A stretch of DNA of 64,000 nucleotides from Diplonema papillatum (GCA_030068145.1 JAPJBO010000048.1:186001-250000); one strand, 5' to 3'; shown: positions 19,430-31,087, numbered from the stretch's first letter. Numbers and translations are program-made. The notes: generated by a model from the letters alone, not told the origin.

Positions 19430-21900
19430 CTCGAGCAAGATCACACAGCGTAATGCAGAAGCTGAAGCGGTCCTGAAAAGAGCCGCCCTCCTTCCGCTAC
19501 CCGCGCAGGCCAAAGACCTGGAGTCAGCATGGCAGTCGGGGCGAAGCGGTACTATGGTGCAGTTGTGACGACCATCGGAAGGACAGACGCTGCGCGTTTG
19601 AGAAGGCTGTTTACTGCGGCGGTATGGACAGGCGGCCCCCGCCGTGCCCAAGAAGCTGTACTGCACATCTTTCACTACGGACACAGGCTAGATCCAATCG
19701 TAGTACCCCAATACCGAAGGATTACGACGTGGGCGGAGCAGACCCAAAAATGGGATCATGTCCGGAGGCTGGCGCAAGTGGCGTGGCAGCGAGATGCTGC
19801 GCTCGCACAGGTGCGTGGGCCGTTCGCCTTTTTCAAGGACGCACTGGTGGACATAGGTTGGCGGTGGACGGCGCCAACGACGGTCACGTACGAGAACGAT
19901 GCCGGAGAGACGGTGACCCACGATGCAGCGTCAATGGGCAACACAAAGCTTCTGCAGCATGACGTTCGCCAAGCGCTGCGTCTGCGGGAGATGAAGAAGC
20001 TAGCGACAAGAAGGCCGGCAGACTTCGACGGAGCCCAACACGGCATCGACACGCGGGCCACAAGGCACCTCCTTGAGACGCAGGAAACGCCACTGACCGC
20101 TTATCAAGCAGGAATGCTGAGAACAGTAATTGCGGGGGCAACACCGGCCACAGGGCGAACCGGTCTCGAGGCCCCGTGCAAGTATTGCGGCTCGCTGGAA
20201 CGAGAAACAGTCGAAGCACCTTTTCTGGAGGTGCACGGCGTGGGCGCAAACGAGGTCGGAGTACGCTGACCTGGAGAACGTCCAAGGAACTTGGCCGCCG
20301 TGTCTACGTCTTTGTGGAGTAGTCCCCCTGTGCCCCCAAACGCAAAACGCATACCCGCTGCCCATCGACGAGCACCAGCGTCTCCGTGTAGTGGTGAGAC
20401 TGCAGAGGTTCTTCGTAGCGGTACTGGTGGCCAGACAGGAAGCGGATGGTTTGGCGGATCGGTCCACGCGACACCACCGGACGGTAGAGTATCCGCGAGG
20501 ATGGGTACCGACGGTCCCCCGGGTCTTGAGCGTACCGGACATCCCACACACAGCAACCACCTCGAAATGGAAGCATGGCCCGAGCCTCTGGACAGCTTTC
20601 ACGGGCTGGCTGAAAGCGCTCAAGTGGGCGTCGCCGGGGCAGGAAACGGGAATCAGCTACATGGAGCTAGCGGTAGCCTTTGAGTTGGAAACGGGGTGCA
20701 AGCTGCCCCCGGTGAAGAATCGGTTCTACGCCCCGCCACCCGAAGTCCCCAGGAACAAGCCGACAACAGCACGGGACACGCTGCCGGACGAAGAAGCCGA
20801 AGACGGAATCGCAGTGTACTTCGACGGAGGTGCGCGTGGAAACGGCACCGCTTTTGCAGTAGCGGGAGCAGGGGCTGTATGTTGTACCGGAACGGCAAGA
20901 AAGAAGCGGAGATTGTACTGCCCCTGCCAAACGTGCGCACGAACAACGTCGCGGAGTATGAAGGACTCCTGGCTAGCTTAGAGCTCCTTCAGCAAGTAAG
21001 AGTCGAGCGGGAAGTGCGCTGCGTGGTCCGCGGCGACTCCGCCCTCGCAGTGGGCCAAGTGACACGACGAACAAGTTGCTCTGAGCAGCTAAGGCCGATG
21101 CTCACCCGCGCAAGTACCCGCATAAGCGCCATCCAGCAGCGGTTACAAGTGGTAGTCGAACACGTTCGGCGGGAGCGCAACCGCGATGCGGACGCGCTCA
21201 GCAACGCGGCGATGGACGTAGTGCAGCGGAGCCGGCCACCCCGACAGGAGCAGATGCTGCTGCTGCGACAGTTGCAGAAGTCACTCCTTGGGAAGGCACT
21301 GAGCCTGATTGAGCTGGGAAGCTCATACACGAAGGTGACGAAGCGGCCATGGCACTTCGGGTTCGACACGCCGACGACCATACTTACGTCGCTTGGAGGG
21401 ACCATTGTGCGGGGAGTATCGTGCAGAGCGCAGATCACGAGAGCGGCCGAGGACGTTATCCTGGGTGTCAGGGAGCATGTACAAAGCGATCACTTTTCTG
21501 CAGAGGAGACACCGCTGTTCCCGCAGCACCTGGCATGGGCCGCTACTTTTCAGCCGGAGGAAACATACCCCGAAGGATGGTCGCAACCCGGAGCCAGACG
21601 GGCGAGGTCGCAAAACGTCGACGAATACCGCAGGGAAGGAACTCGAAGGGAAGCCCCACGGAGCCCGGTTAGACCCCAGGAGAAGGAGGGCCCGGGCGGA
21701 CGAGAAGTCAAGGAACTTGTGTGCGCGCGACGCAGCCGGCAGTGCCCACGTCCAGAAGCCGAACACTGCCGACCCCATGGACTAGAGCGGTGCAGAGAGA
21801 CGGAGGAAGAAAGACCATGCTGCCTCAAGCCCGCATGATACTCCAGGCCCATCAGCAGCCCGGGGGAACATCAGCAGTAACCTAGAAGGAACCGCGCGTG
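19430..21900 (+). mobile_element. 5'-truncated LINE with RNase H domain, frameshifted
   Basis: This is the C-terminal part of a non-LTR retrotransposon polyprotein, inserted antisense in intron 3. The first frame (to about 20.21 kb) holds the post-RT region ending in CKYCGSLERETVE. The sequence then continues one frame over as HLFWRCTAWAQTR, completing the CCHC-like finger typical of LINEs. A second shift near 20.88 kb splits the RNase H domain: YFDGGARGNGTAFAVAG lies before it; NNVAEYEGLLASLELLQQ, VVRGDSALAVGQV and ERNRDADALSNAAMD lie after. The four RNase H acidic positions can be assigned. RT itself is absent, so the copy is 5'-truncated and dead. Confidence 0.75.
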
Positions 21901-21975
21901 GACGCACTCTCGGGCCACGTTGAAATAGGTTCTTAACACACACACATACACACACACCCACAAACACCCACATAC

Positions 21976-22823
21976 CGTGCTGGCAGACGTGCGCCCGTGC
22001 GGCGTGGAAGTTCCGGGAGAGTCCCCTGCGGCTGGCGCTGAGGAAGCGGGTTGCGACGGCGGCTCGGCACGGGAGGGGCTCGCTTCCTTCGAGGGATGCG
22101 GGTCCGCGGCCTCCGGCTCTCGGCCGTCGGACGGCTCCAGTTCACCTGGCCGGCCTGCCAGCGCCGCCATCTCCGCCAAGATCGACGGGTTCTGCAGGTC
22201 GCTATCCGTGGCTTCTACCGCGTCGTACTCAGCCGAATAACCGTCAGCTGTCGCTCCGCCGCCCGCCGCCTCCGATGCGTCGCGTGCTGCTTCGGCCACT
22301 TTTTTCGGCGGCGACGGTTCTGGTCGGCGCGCCTCGGCAGTGCCGCCGAGCCGCGCCATCTCCGCCAGGATTTCCGGGTCCTGCAAGTCTTCGTCGGTGG
22401 CCTCGATAGCGGCGGAGTCGATCGAGTCGTCGTCGGCGGGCACCTCTTCGGGTGCTTTTTTCGCGGGGGTCGCTGCGGGCTGCGGCGGCTCGGCGGCACC
22501 GCCGAGCCGCGCCATCTCCGCCAGGATTTCCGGGTCCTGCAAGTCGTTGTCGGTGGCCTCGACGGCTTCGATCGAGTCTTCGTCGTCGTCGGCGGGCACC
22601 TCTTCGGGTGCTTTTTTCGCGGGGGTCGCTGCGGGCTGCGGCGGCTCGGCGGCACCGCCGAGCCGCGCCATCTCCGCCAGGATTTCCGGGTCCTGCAAGT
22701 CGTCGTCGGTGGCCTCGACGGCTTCGATCGAGTCTTCGTCGTCGTCGGCCGCTTTCGCCGCGCAATCCTGCGCAGGTTGCGACTGCTCTGGTCGCTTCGT
22801 CTTTGCGCCGGAACCCGCAATCT
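21976..22823 (-). CDS. Giant DM14/EF-hand-like protein, exon 3 (four acidic motifs)
   Basis: The acceptor CTCCGACAG/AGATTG is phase 1, exactly matching exon 2. The donor AGCACG/GTATGTGG is phase 0. Four acidic motifs occur in tandem: EATDDDLQDPEILAEMARLG, a near-identical second copy, EATDEDLQDPEILAEMARLG, and EATDSDLQNPSILAEMAALA. They are separated by Pro/Ala/Lys linkers such as AATPAKKAPEEVPADDD. Two of the repeats are almost identical at the DNA level over about 130 bp (22.45-22.74 kb), so the expansion is recent. The motif resembles acidic helices of CC2D1/ESCRT-associated and plant FYVE-type coiled-coil proteins, from memory. Confidence 0.8.
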
Positions 22824-22918
22824 CTGTCGGAGGGGGGAAAATCTTAGGTTCGTGTTCAGGCGCTAGCATCAAGTCTTCTTCGCGGGAATGCAGTGTCTTG
22901 ATTTCTTTACTATATTTT

Positions 22919-22975
22919 AGCGTTTATTGTGGTTTAGAGGTTCGGTGGTTTAGGGTCTCTGGTTGACCATTGAGG
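22919..22975 (-). repeat. PM motif copy upstream of exon 3
   Basis: GCGTTTATTGTGG, then GTTTAGGGTCTCTGGTTGACC. It sits about 100-150 bp upstream of the exon 3 acceptor in the transcribed direction. Confidence 0.65.
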
Positions 22976-23079
22976 CTGTGAGGCGGGTAGTATGAGGGCA
23001 GTAGGTATGCTTATACACTTTAACTACGGCTAGCCATGTTTGTAAGTGTTGCGACCGACACCTTCTATCTATTTTAGTA

Positions 23080-23215
23080 CAAACAATCTTGCGGGATGCC
23101 CTTCAATGTATTCTGCAGGCTAAAAAAACGTAGGCAGCGTGGTTTGGTGGTTGAACAGAATTCCTTACCTCAATATACACAGGGTAAATACAAGTGGGAA
23201 AACGATCACCCGGCA
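23080..23215. repeat. Inverted repeat pair, right arm (partner 19125-19270)
   Basis: This is the reverse complement of the 19.1-19.3 kb block: GCGGGATGCCCTTCAATG, then GAACAGAATTCCTTACCTC and AATACAAGTGGG. Confidence 0.75.
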
Positions 23216-23628
23216 CGCACAAACAAAACGAAGCGCCTGTCTCTTTTCCACTTTTTCTTCTTTCTTTCGTTGTCGATGGTAATTTTGGACTTTTTAGTGC
23301 CGTAGGGTAGTTCTCCTTAGGAAGGGGATGCGACAAACCACGGCGACGAGGGTAGATGGAATATGACGATAAGTGCTCTCGTATCGCGAACCGGGATGCA
23401 AGGGCACCAATTTGTTCGGGGAGGGTTATACGGGAAATTTTAGTGCAGGGCCGAAGATCGGCCGACTACAGTATCAACCACTTAAGGACGAACGACGCAG
23501 GTTTACGCATCGTTTACCAAGCGTCGAATACACGAGGTATCTTGAATAGAAGAGGCATTGTGGAAATCTGAAAAAAAGGTTGGATTTTTTTAGAGTGAAA
23601 GTTCGCTTTTTCTTGGTCCGCATAGCAG

Positions 23629-23915
23629 ACCTTTTTTGACGGTTTTCTGATCGCGATGAGCTCCGATGAAGTGCACCATGAAAAATAGGCCCGGGGACCA
23701 AAGATTATGTGCGTGGTTCGTGGGTCTTTACCAGTAACGGGGCACCGGGCATGGAAACCACAGGGTTTTCATTGGGAACGAGAATCGACCCACCGGTTGG
23801 TGACATTTCTTTGCTGGCCCATGCAGCCGACCTTTTTCGGCGAATTTGTGCTCGCGTTCAGCTCCGATGAAGAGAAGCGTGAAAAATGAACCCGGGGACC
23901 ACAAATTACGTGCGT
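23629..23915. repeat. Pair of diverged direct repeats of about 85 bp
   Basis: 23629-23720 and 23826-23915 share GACCTTTTT, AGCTCCGATGAAG, GTGAAAAAT and CCCGGGGACCA. Together with the following MR1 copy they fill this part of intron 2. No gene was seen. Confidence 0.6.
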
Positions 23916-23975
23916 CTCCCAAGAAGAAGGGGGGTTCCCGCGGGTTTCGGGTTCGCGGTACTTTTTCTATTTATG

Positions 23976-24130
23976 TTTTGTATAAGCGCCTGCTTTGTAG
24001 GAAATGCTTGAGGAGACTGCCAGTTGCGGTAGATCAAAGGAGGTAAATGTGCTGTAGCCCACACGAAACACAGGTAAATCTGGGTTCAGTGGCCGGCGTA
24101 AGCGTTCAACAAAAAAGACCCACTTTGTAT
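23976..24130 (-). repeat. MR1 dispersed repeat, inverted and partial
   Basis: It runs from TTTTGTATAAGCGCCTGC to the block ACGCTTACGCCGGCCACTG (minus strand), then switches to unrelated sequence containing CCGTAGTTCCCCCGTAGTTC, which is also present at 28746-28775. Confidence 0.7.
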
Positions 24131-24337
24131 GGTGTGGTCGGTGGGCCAGTTCCCCGTAGTTCCCCCGTAGTTCAACATGGGGGGTGTCTTTTTTTTCGTT
24201 TCTTGTTTTTTTTTGTGTTTCCGACGATCCGAATGGACGTACAGATTGGTGTCTTTCGACCTTTTGGATGCTTGTGAAGTTCAGCTTAGTGCGTGCTTGT
24301 GGTGATCGGTGGGGTTGCCAAAAGAAAATGTTCCGTG

Positions 24338-26370
24338 TTATCGTATCTTCGAGCTAGACTTGATCTCGTGCATTAGCCAAGTGGCCCATTCTGTTGCTTT
24401 TCCGCTGGGCTCCTGATAGCGGACTCGCGCGCAAACAGACAGTATGACTGCTGTGTTGCGGGCTGCAAATTCATCCAGTACTTGTCTGTACGTTACCTCA
24501 CTCTGTCCAAAGATGCGCGTGAGGTTGGCTTCGGGTCCGTAGCATAGAATATGTCGTTCATCGCCAGCCGTCAGGACATGATCTGCACTTCCTCGGTGGT
24601 AGCAGCCTTCTACGGCGCACTCGTTGCGGGTTTTGAACGGCATGATGGCTCTACGGGTGAGTGCTTGGAGGAGATCCGTAGCTCCATGCAGGTTCCGCAG
24701 CGCCCGCAGGGCTTGTGCGCTGAGGCAGCGAGGTGGTACGTCGGTAGATAGTCGATTACGGACCGCGGTGTCGCGACTGTCGGTACGGTTTCTCCTCGCG
24801 AAGAGTCCGTTTTCTTCGAGTTGCACCAGGTCACCATTGTCGTCTTCGGTATCGTCTTCTTGCCACCGTTGGCACAGCCTGGCAACGTTGGCCTTGCGGT
24901 AGCACCATTCGACATTGAATGTGCTGCTTTTTTGGTAAGCGGCGTTTGCTGCGACGTCTGCCGCGTTGATGTCGGCATTGTCGCTGTGTCCCCTGGCCCA
25001 CTGCACATCTGGGAGAGTGCACAGCACCATGGCGACCGGGTCCCCTTTGCGGGGGTTCCTTAACCGGGCGATGGCGCTCATGCTGTCGCTTCGCGGCTTG
25101 GCCATCGCGTGGGGCTTGACTTCCTTCAGTGCAGTCGCTAGAACCATCATCGCACACAATTCTGCTTGTGTGCTCGAGCTGATCCTCCCATGGATCTTCG
25201 CACCGTAGGCCCTGCCGTTGACGCAAATTCCGACAGCGCCTCTGCCTTCTTTTTCCAGGTAGCTCCCGTCGGTTGCTACTCTGACGACATCGCCGCTTGC
25301 TTCAGCTTCTCTGAGCGCCCTCTCGGTCCATGTTATGACGTAGGGCTTTCGCACCCTCCGCGGTGGGCGCAGCTCGAATCCGGTTGCTGGGATTCTGCCT
25401 TCCGTCAGGTCGGGGTGGGCGGCCAGGTAAGCCCTTACCTTTTGCTGTTCAGAGAAGTCCTTTATCGGTGTCATTCCGTATCCAAAGGAGCAGGCCGGAT
25501 ATCCTGAGATTCCATTGCTTCCATGGTGTCTTGGGATGAGTTTTGTGTAAGCGGCTTGCAACTTGGGGTGCGTCGGGTCGAAGCACTTCGAGACTGCCTG
25601 TATGGCGAGCGTTGGCAGCGCATAGCTTCTGTAGAGCTCACTCTTGCCTCGAGTGGAGCAGTAGTACGACTGCGAGATCATTGCACAGACTCTGCTGAAG
25701 CGTTCGACTCTTTTCCGATTACGTGCACAGGATGCGTGGTCGTTGTCTCCGTGTAGGCATCCCCCGAGAAGTCTAGTGGACAGCCGCGTCGTCACCGTGC
25801 CAAGACCGGGAATCGGTATCTTGCTGACCCTCGAAGCGACCACCACTAGCTTTCTTCGGGCCAACTTAAAGCCCCTGCTTGTCATCCAGTCGTTGAGCAC
25901 CTGTACTTGAACCGGGACCGATTTGACCGCTGCGAGAGATGTAAGGTCGTCAACGTAGGCTTTGCACTGTGTGAGGTCTGGCGGGTCCGCTGTGTAATAC
26001 AGGTAGAGTATCACGCTCAGTGGGGAACCCTGCAGCATTCCTCTCCTCAGCGCCATAGGCGGGGTAAAACCTTCGTTAGTGGTCAGCGTATACCACTGCG
26101 ACTCTAACACTGCCTCGATCGATCTCGCCCACTCGTCTCCGAAGTCGTTGCGTATTTTTTCCAGTAGCTTGTCGTGTGGTACTGTGTCGTAGGCTGCTTC
26201 GATGTCAGCGATGACAACTGCTGGGTCCTCTTCGTCGCCGCCGTCCATCCATTCTTGCGCCCGCTGGAGGATCTCGAGGGTGGCATGCTGCCGCTGGCAT
26301 CCGTATTGGAAGTCTTTGGCTTTAATCCGCTCAATGCAGAGGTCTCGGATCTTGAGGTAGATTTTTGAGA
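24338..26370 (-). mobile_element. 5'-truncated LINE: reverse transcriptase plus RNase H
   Basis: A single open frame of about 677 codons, on the same strand as the host gene, inside intron 2. RT blocks: FQYGCQRQHATLEILQRAQE, VIADIEAAYDTVPHDKL (first catalytic Asp), RRGMLQGSPLSVILYL, and AYVDDL (the YxDD box). RNase H: VATDGSYLEKEGRGAVG, STQAELCAMM, RSDSMSAIARL and GHSDNADINAADVAANAA keep the D, E, D, D catalytic set. A Cys/His region near the end (CAVEGCYHRGSADHVL) may be a finger. The upstream RT fingers, any endonuclease and ORF1 are missing. The 5' break lies at an oligo(T/A) run next to a short poly(A)-tailed repeat. The intact frame implies a fairly recent insertion. It appears to belong to an RNase H-bearing LINE group. 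Confidence 0.85.
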
Positions 26371-26482
26371 GTAGTTTTTTTTTTTTTTTTTCCCGACGAC
26401 AACTAGTGTCAGACTAGCCTACCCGAAGGCAGTTGATTTCTTTAGGCAAGGTTTCTACCGGCGGAAGTTGTTTGGGTTAGCG

Positions 26483-26512
<30 letters not shown>
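26371..26512 (-). mobile_element. Short SINE-like Q element with oligo(A)
   Basis: About 85 bp between two T runs. On the minus strand it ends GTCAGACTAGTCTGACACTAG-like sequence then GTTGTCGTCGGG and oligo(A). The conserved block AACTAGTGTCAGACTAGCC plus CGGCGGAAGTTGTT recurs at 62563-62645, 62665-62745, 38503-38580 and 38915-38985. The oligo(A) end in two copies suggests retroposition. Confidence 0.6.
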
Positions 26513-26515
<3 letters not shown>

Positions 26516-26699
26516 AGTGCTTCAGGGATGCAGCCTTGGGTCCTGGAGAGCATTTCTAAGATACTTTGCACTTGTTCGTCACAAAATAAGGACAATTTCG
26601 GGTAATTCGAGCGTATCAAGATCAAAGACCCCAGGAGACAAGCCACGTGGTCCAGGCCAAAATCGGTGAATTTTGGGGGTAATTCCTTTGTGGCGACCA

Positions 26700-28540
26700 C
26701 TTTCTGCAGTCGGCGAAGAGCTACAAAGGTGCAGTATTACGGCCCCAACTTGCGCAGAGCGGCCATGTGCTATGCGTGCCCCGAAGAGGAAGGAATAGGA
26801 TGAGAAGGAAGGACAGACTGGGAGTCACGGTTTGACAGGTAGTGACAGGATCAGCTAGAGCAAGAAATGTTCTATCAGAGGCCCCGCGCCGGCCGGGTTT
26901 CGAAGCGATCGCGGGACCGGGGACCTTCGCGGCGGTCGGAGGAGAGACGTGATTCCGGGCGCTGCAGTATTGGCTGGATGGGATGTGGTCGGTGTCTCGA
27001 TGGCGGAGCTCGCCGTCGACTTTGAAGTGTGCACCAAACTGGAATCTTCCGGGCAGTGTCGTAGGGACGACGGACGGGACACCGTTGCGTATGCGTGCGA
27101 GGGTACTCTCAAAACTTTTAAAAACCGTCGGGGATGCGCTGGAGCGAAACGGCGACGGACCGCTTCTGCCAGACAGGAAACTGGAGAAGATAGGGTCGCT
27201 GAGAACGGTGGGAGCCCCGCCGTGCCTCACGGGGTACGAGATGAGGCCGATCTTCTGTGGTGGTACGGAGACGATGGACTCGAGACACAGCTGACGACGG
27301 CACGAGTTCAGCGGCGAGGCGTGGGGGATGGATCTTTTCCCGACGTACGGAGGTGGAAGGGCGGAGCGTGCGGCGAGATGGGCGTGTTCAACGCCACGGA
27401 ACACGAAAAGTGGAGTGAGCGGGTGTGCCACGAGCACCAGAAAGTGAAGTGCGGCGTTGTGAAAGCGCCGGTGCAGCAACCGATTAACCTGGACGAGCTA
27501 TCTAAGAAGAAGCGAGGCACCAAACGCGCGCCTGAGCGCGACGATCAAGTCGAGCTAAAGAGCCGAAAGCATGACACATCACGTACGAAGAGATAACCGC
27601 GACACCGCAAATCACCACAGATTATTTGTATTCTAGCCCAAACTATCAGAGGCGGTCGCGGTCGAAGACGGCAACCCGAGCGAGGAGTAAGGTTGAATAC
27701 CAGAATGACAGTCATAATGGCCATGAAGGCAGGAGGAGAAACCGGTGCTTGGCCGAGGATAAGATGGCTATGGCGGCACGGGCAGAACAGAGAGACAGCG
27801 AGTCCTTCTTGTGGGGTAGTCACGCCTTCGCAGTCCCAGGACCTCCGCCCACTTGCATACAGCCGTCGACTGGCCTTTCGAGTTGAAATGCAGGTACCAT
27901 CTCCGGAGAGCTTCCGGTTTCTCCCAGAGTAGAGGAGCTGATGCAAACGCCCTGGGCTTCTGAACGTGATTGCGGAGCACCTTCTTGCCCAAACCCAAGA
28001 GGATTGGAGTGTCGGAATGGCGCGCAAGGAGAGGCTCTGGCTTGTTTGCTTCTTTCGCTGGCGAGACGGAGACTTCGGACACGGCAAAGCCTTTTGTTCT
28101 TCGGGCTCTGCATCCTTCTGTTCCAGGGATCTTGCCCACAACAACATAAGCCTTCAAAGGCATGCTTCGGGTGAGGGCATGCAGTTTATCAAGAACTTCT
28201 TATCAGCTTCCCTTCCATGCAAACACAAGTTTAACTCAAGCACATCCTTTCGTCTATCACCGGACTCTTGATTGCGTGCTGCCATTTTTACCTGTGGGCT
28301 GTCCAAGATATCCTGCAGATCTCGATCGGTCAGGCCTCTGCCATCCGTCACAATAACGCGATTATTTTCAAGGACCAGTACAAGCACGCAATGGTAGCAA
28401 CTGAGCTTTTCCTTCAGTCCTTGGGGAACGTTGAAGGGGGCCCGGTAGCGAGCTTTACTTAGGTTCCTGCAAACGTGAGCCAACCGACTTCTGCGAGTCC
28501 TACGATAGCGTTCGAGTCTACATTCCAATGAATCCTTCAT
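26700..28540. other. Intron 2 segment with open frames of unclear meaning
   Basis: Frames of 200-250 codons are open on both strands over 26.72-27.60 kb. A minus-strand frame at 28154-28540 reads NNRVIVTDGRGLTDRDLQDI. No domain, splice framing or relative elsewhere in the window supports any of them. They may be decayed element genes. Confidence 0.3.
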
Positions 28541-28800
28541 GCCACGGCGTCACGAAAGCACCACCCCCCACACCCCGAAGGCTCCATTTTTCAAAAGGCT
28601 TGGCCCTTCTGTGGAAAGCCCAAGCAAGAGGAACCGTTTTGCTCACTCCAAAGCTCCCGGTTTGGCGCGGGTGTGTGGCGTTTGAAAAAATTCACACACA
28701 AAGCTGGCGCTTATGTAAAAAATTGTGTAAAAAAGACACCCCAAGGTCAGTTCCCCGTAGTTCCCCCGTAGTTCCCCCTGGCTATACCGACCACACCATT

Positions 28801-28870
28801 GTAGTTGTATTGTTTTCTCCCCCTCTAGCCTCCTTCGAAATGAGCACAAGGCAGTCCCTCGAGTATTTTC
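28801..28870 (-). repeat. MR1 dispersed repeat, left end only
   Basis: TTGTTTTCTCCCCCTCTAGC through CCCTCGAGTATTTTC, in inverted orientation. Confidence 0.7.
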
Positions 28871-28904
28871 GGGAAAATTGCAGGTGAACGGCACGGCGAA
28901 TACG

Positions 28905-29100
28905 GATGAATGATTCGGATTTTGGCGGTATCCATCTTAATGAAGGGGGGTATCCATCTTGAACACGGGGGAACTGTAGGCTGCAGTGTAGTCGCCTTAC
29001 ACAGGGGTACCTCACCCCCGTGTTTAAGATGGATTGGCATTCTCGCCCGTTATCCATCTTAATCAAGGGGGTTTGGCTATCCATCTTATGCACGGGGGGG
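28905..29100. repeat. Decayed CCATCTTA MITE (partner 40627-40805)
   Basis: It contains CCCCCGTGTTTAAGATGG, GGCATTCTCGCCCGT and ATCCATCTTATGCACGGGGG in the same order as the full copy at 40.6 kb. The left terminus is lost. Confidence 0.7.
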
Positions 29101-29102
29101 GG

Positions 29103-29430
29103 TTTGCAAGAACGTGCTTGGAATGGGTATGTGCTCAACACCGCACTGGTCCCGTCTGCGCCGTGTTTCGGTCCTTTAAGCCACGGACACATAAGGCGGA
29201 CCATCATCAGCGTGGAACCTGAGTGTCTGCAGACAGGACTGCGGTGTGAGTCTGGTTTGTCAGGCGGCTGTTCGTAGCTCGTCACAGCCAGGACCACCCG
29301 TGCTACTAGAGCACAGGCGAATCCGTCACGGGGAGAAGGCCCCTACAACCGTGTCTGAGCAATCAGTTAAAAAACTCAGGGCACTCGCCCTGATTGTGAC
29401 TGCGACTCGCTAGGCAGCACTGACTTGTCT
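29103..29430 (+). mobile_element. SINE-like SX element, full copy
   Basis: It runs from TTGCAAGAACGTGCTTGG to GCACTGACTTGTCTTC. A G run lies immediately before it. A mixed G-run/C-run block follows at 29464-29517, only 70 bp from the exon 2 donor. Confidence 0.75.
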
Positions 29431-29586
29431 TCTTTTTACGGTGGCAATCTGCGAAGTAAACGTGGGGGGGGGGGGGGGGGGTAAAGGTACCTCTTGTATT
29501 CGACCCCCCCCCCCCCCTCCAGTAATACAAGGATTCTTTTCACAGAGCAAGATGCGAAGTCGGGTTCAACAGTTGAGAGCGCACAC

Positions 29587-30225
29587 CGTTGCTCGCGGGG
29601 GCCAGAGACGGCGAGGCCGTCGGGGTTCGGTTCGCGCGGAGGACGCGCGCCGCCGACAGCACCGCCGCGACGACGGCCGGGCGGCGAGCGATCCGGGTTT
29701 TGACGTCGGCCAGGGCCTTCGACGCTGCAGCCGCGTCGCCAGACTTTTTATGCCGGAGGATGGCTGCCTTCAGGTCAGCCACCGCACCCTCGTTATCGCG
29801 GGCGGCCTGCAGGGCGGTGAGCACCTGCGGCTTCTTGGGATGGTCGGGATTGGCTGCAAGCAGCTGTTCCACGTCTCGCATGGCGTCCGCCAAGTCAGCG
29901 GGCACGTCGAGCGTCGACCGGGGCGGAGCCCCTTTGCTTTTGGCGGGCGGGGAGGCCTGCGGCGGCGGCGGCGGCTTCCAGCCGAGGAGCACCATCTCCT
30001 TCATCAGCTCCTTGTCCTGCAGGTCCGCGGCGGTGAGCCCGTCGAACTCGGAAGGCAGGGCGGCCGCTGATGCCGCCTGGAGCACGGCCCGCTCCTTCTC
30101 GGCTTGCTTCCGCGCGGTGAGGTGCGCCCGCACCTGGGCCTTGTCCCCCGCTGCGTGGGCTTGCGTCGCTTTCTTCGCAAGCGACGCTAGCTTCGCTTCG
30201 CATTCTACGAGCTTCTTCGCGTGGT
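29587..30225 (-). CDS. Giant DM14/EF-hand-like protein, exon 2
   Basis: The acceptor AAACGCAG/ACCACG is phase 1 and fits exon 1. The donor GCAACG/GTGTGC is phase 1 and fits exon 3. It encodes a DM14-like hairpin (KATQAHAAGDKAQVRAHLTA, then RKQAEKER), the acidic motif GLTAADLQDKELMKEMVLLG followed by W and five prolines, a linker, and a second hairpin (AILRHKKSGDAAAASKALAD). It is the 5'-most helical repeat unit. Two tandem, frameshifted copies of its first half lie upstream. I favour this copy because it alone has a continuous frame and both splice sites. Confidence 0.8.
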
Positions 30226-30261
30226 CTGCGTTTTGTTTCTTGTGTTTTTTTTGAAGGTTTC

Positions 30262-30320
30262 AAAAGCTAAAGGTCCAGTGTTTTTAGAGTCTCCGGTTGA
30301 CCATTGAGGCTGGGAGTCGG
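30262..30320 (-). repeat. PM motif copy upstream of exon 2 (also at about 30862 and 31483)
   Basis: AAAGGTCCAGTGTTTTTAG then AGTCTCCGGTTGACCATTG. The motif was tripled together with the exon 2 copies. Confidence 0.6.
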
Positions 30321-30479
30321 GATTTGCAGTTTTAAGTTTGGGCTAGACAAGGTCTTTGGTGCTAACCACCAGGACTCTTTATGCAGGCAGTTTTCTTGTT
30401 CGGAATAGACCCTGACTTTATCGTTTCCCAGCGTGGTTTCGGTTCTACGTTTCCTAACTGTTTCCTGCCCGCCTGACTA

Positions 30480-30827
30480 GCTCTGGATAGCGTCTGTAGC
30501 GTCTCCAACGTCGACCGGGGCGGAGCCCCTTTGCTTTTGGCGGGCGGGGAGGCCTGCGGCGGCGGCGGCGGCTTCCAGCCGAGGAGCATCATCTCCTTCA
30601 CCAGCTCCTTGTCCTGCAGGTCGCGCGGCGGTGAGCCCTCCGAACTCGGAAGGCAGGGCGGCCGCTGATGCCGCCTGGAGCACGGCCCGCTCCTTCTCGG
30701 CTTGCTTCCGCGCGGTGAGGTGCGCCCGCACCTGGGCCTTGTCCCCCGCTGCGTGGGCTTGCGTCGCTTTCTTCGCAAGCGACGCTAGCTTCGCTTCGCA
30801 TTCTACGAGCTTCTTCGCGTGGTCTGC
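30480..30827 (-). pseudogene. Broken tandem copy of exon 2 (copy B)
   Basis: It repeats the first half of exon 2, including the AAACGCAG acceptor, but carries one extra base between GLTAA and DLQDKEL relative to exon 2 and diverges after the codons for APPRSTL. The duplication unit is about 600 bp and takes in the upstream PM motif. Confidence 0.8.
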
Positions 30828-31087
30828 GTTTTGTTTCTTGTGTTTTTTTTGAAGGTTTCAAAAGCTAAAGGTCCAGTGTTTTTAGAGTCTCCGGTTGACC
30901 ATTGAGGCTGGGAGTCGGGATTTGCAGTTTTAAGTTTGGGCTAGACAAGGTCTTTGGTGCTAACCACCAGGACTCTTTATGCAGGCAGTTTTCTTGTTCG
31001 GAATAGACCCTGACTTTATCGTTTCCCAGCGTGGTTTCGGTTCTACGTTTCCTAACTGTTTCCTGCCCGCCTGACTAGCTCTGGATA

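Noticed and set aside
26721-27596. Opposing frames of 215-252 codons
   Set aside because: Both strands are open with no motif, splice context or relatives; coding status cannot be decided.
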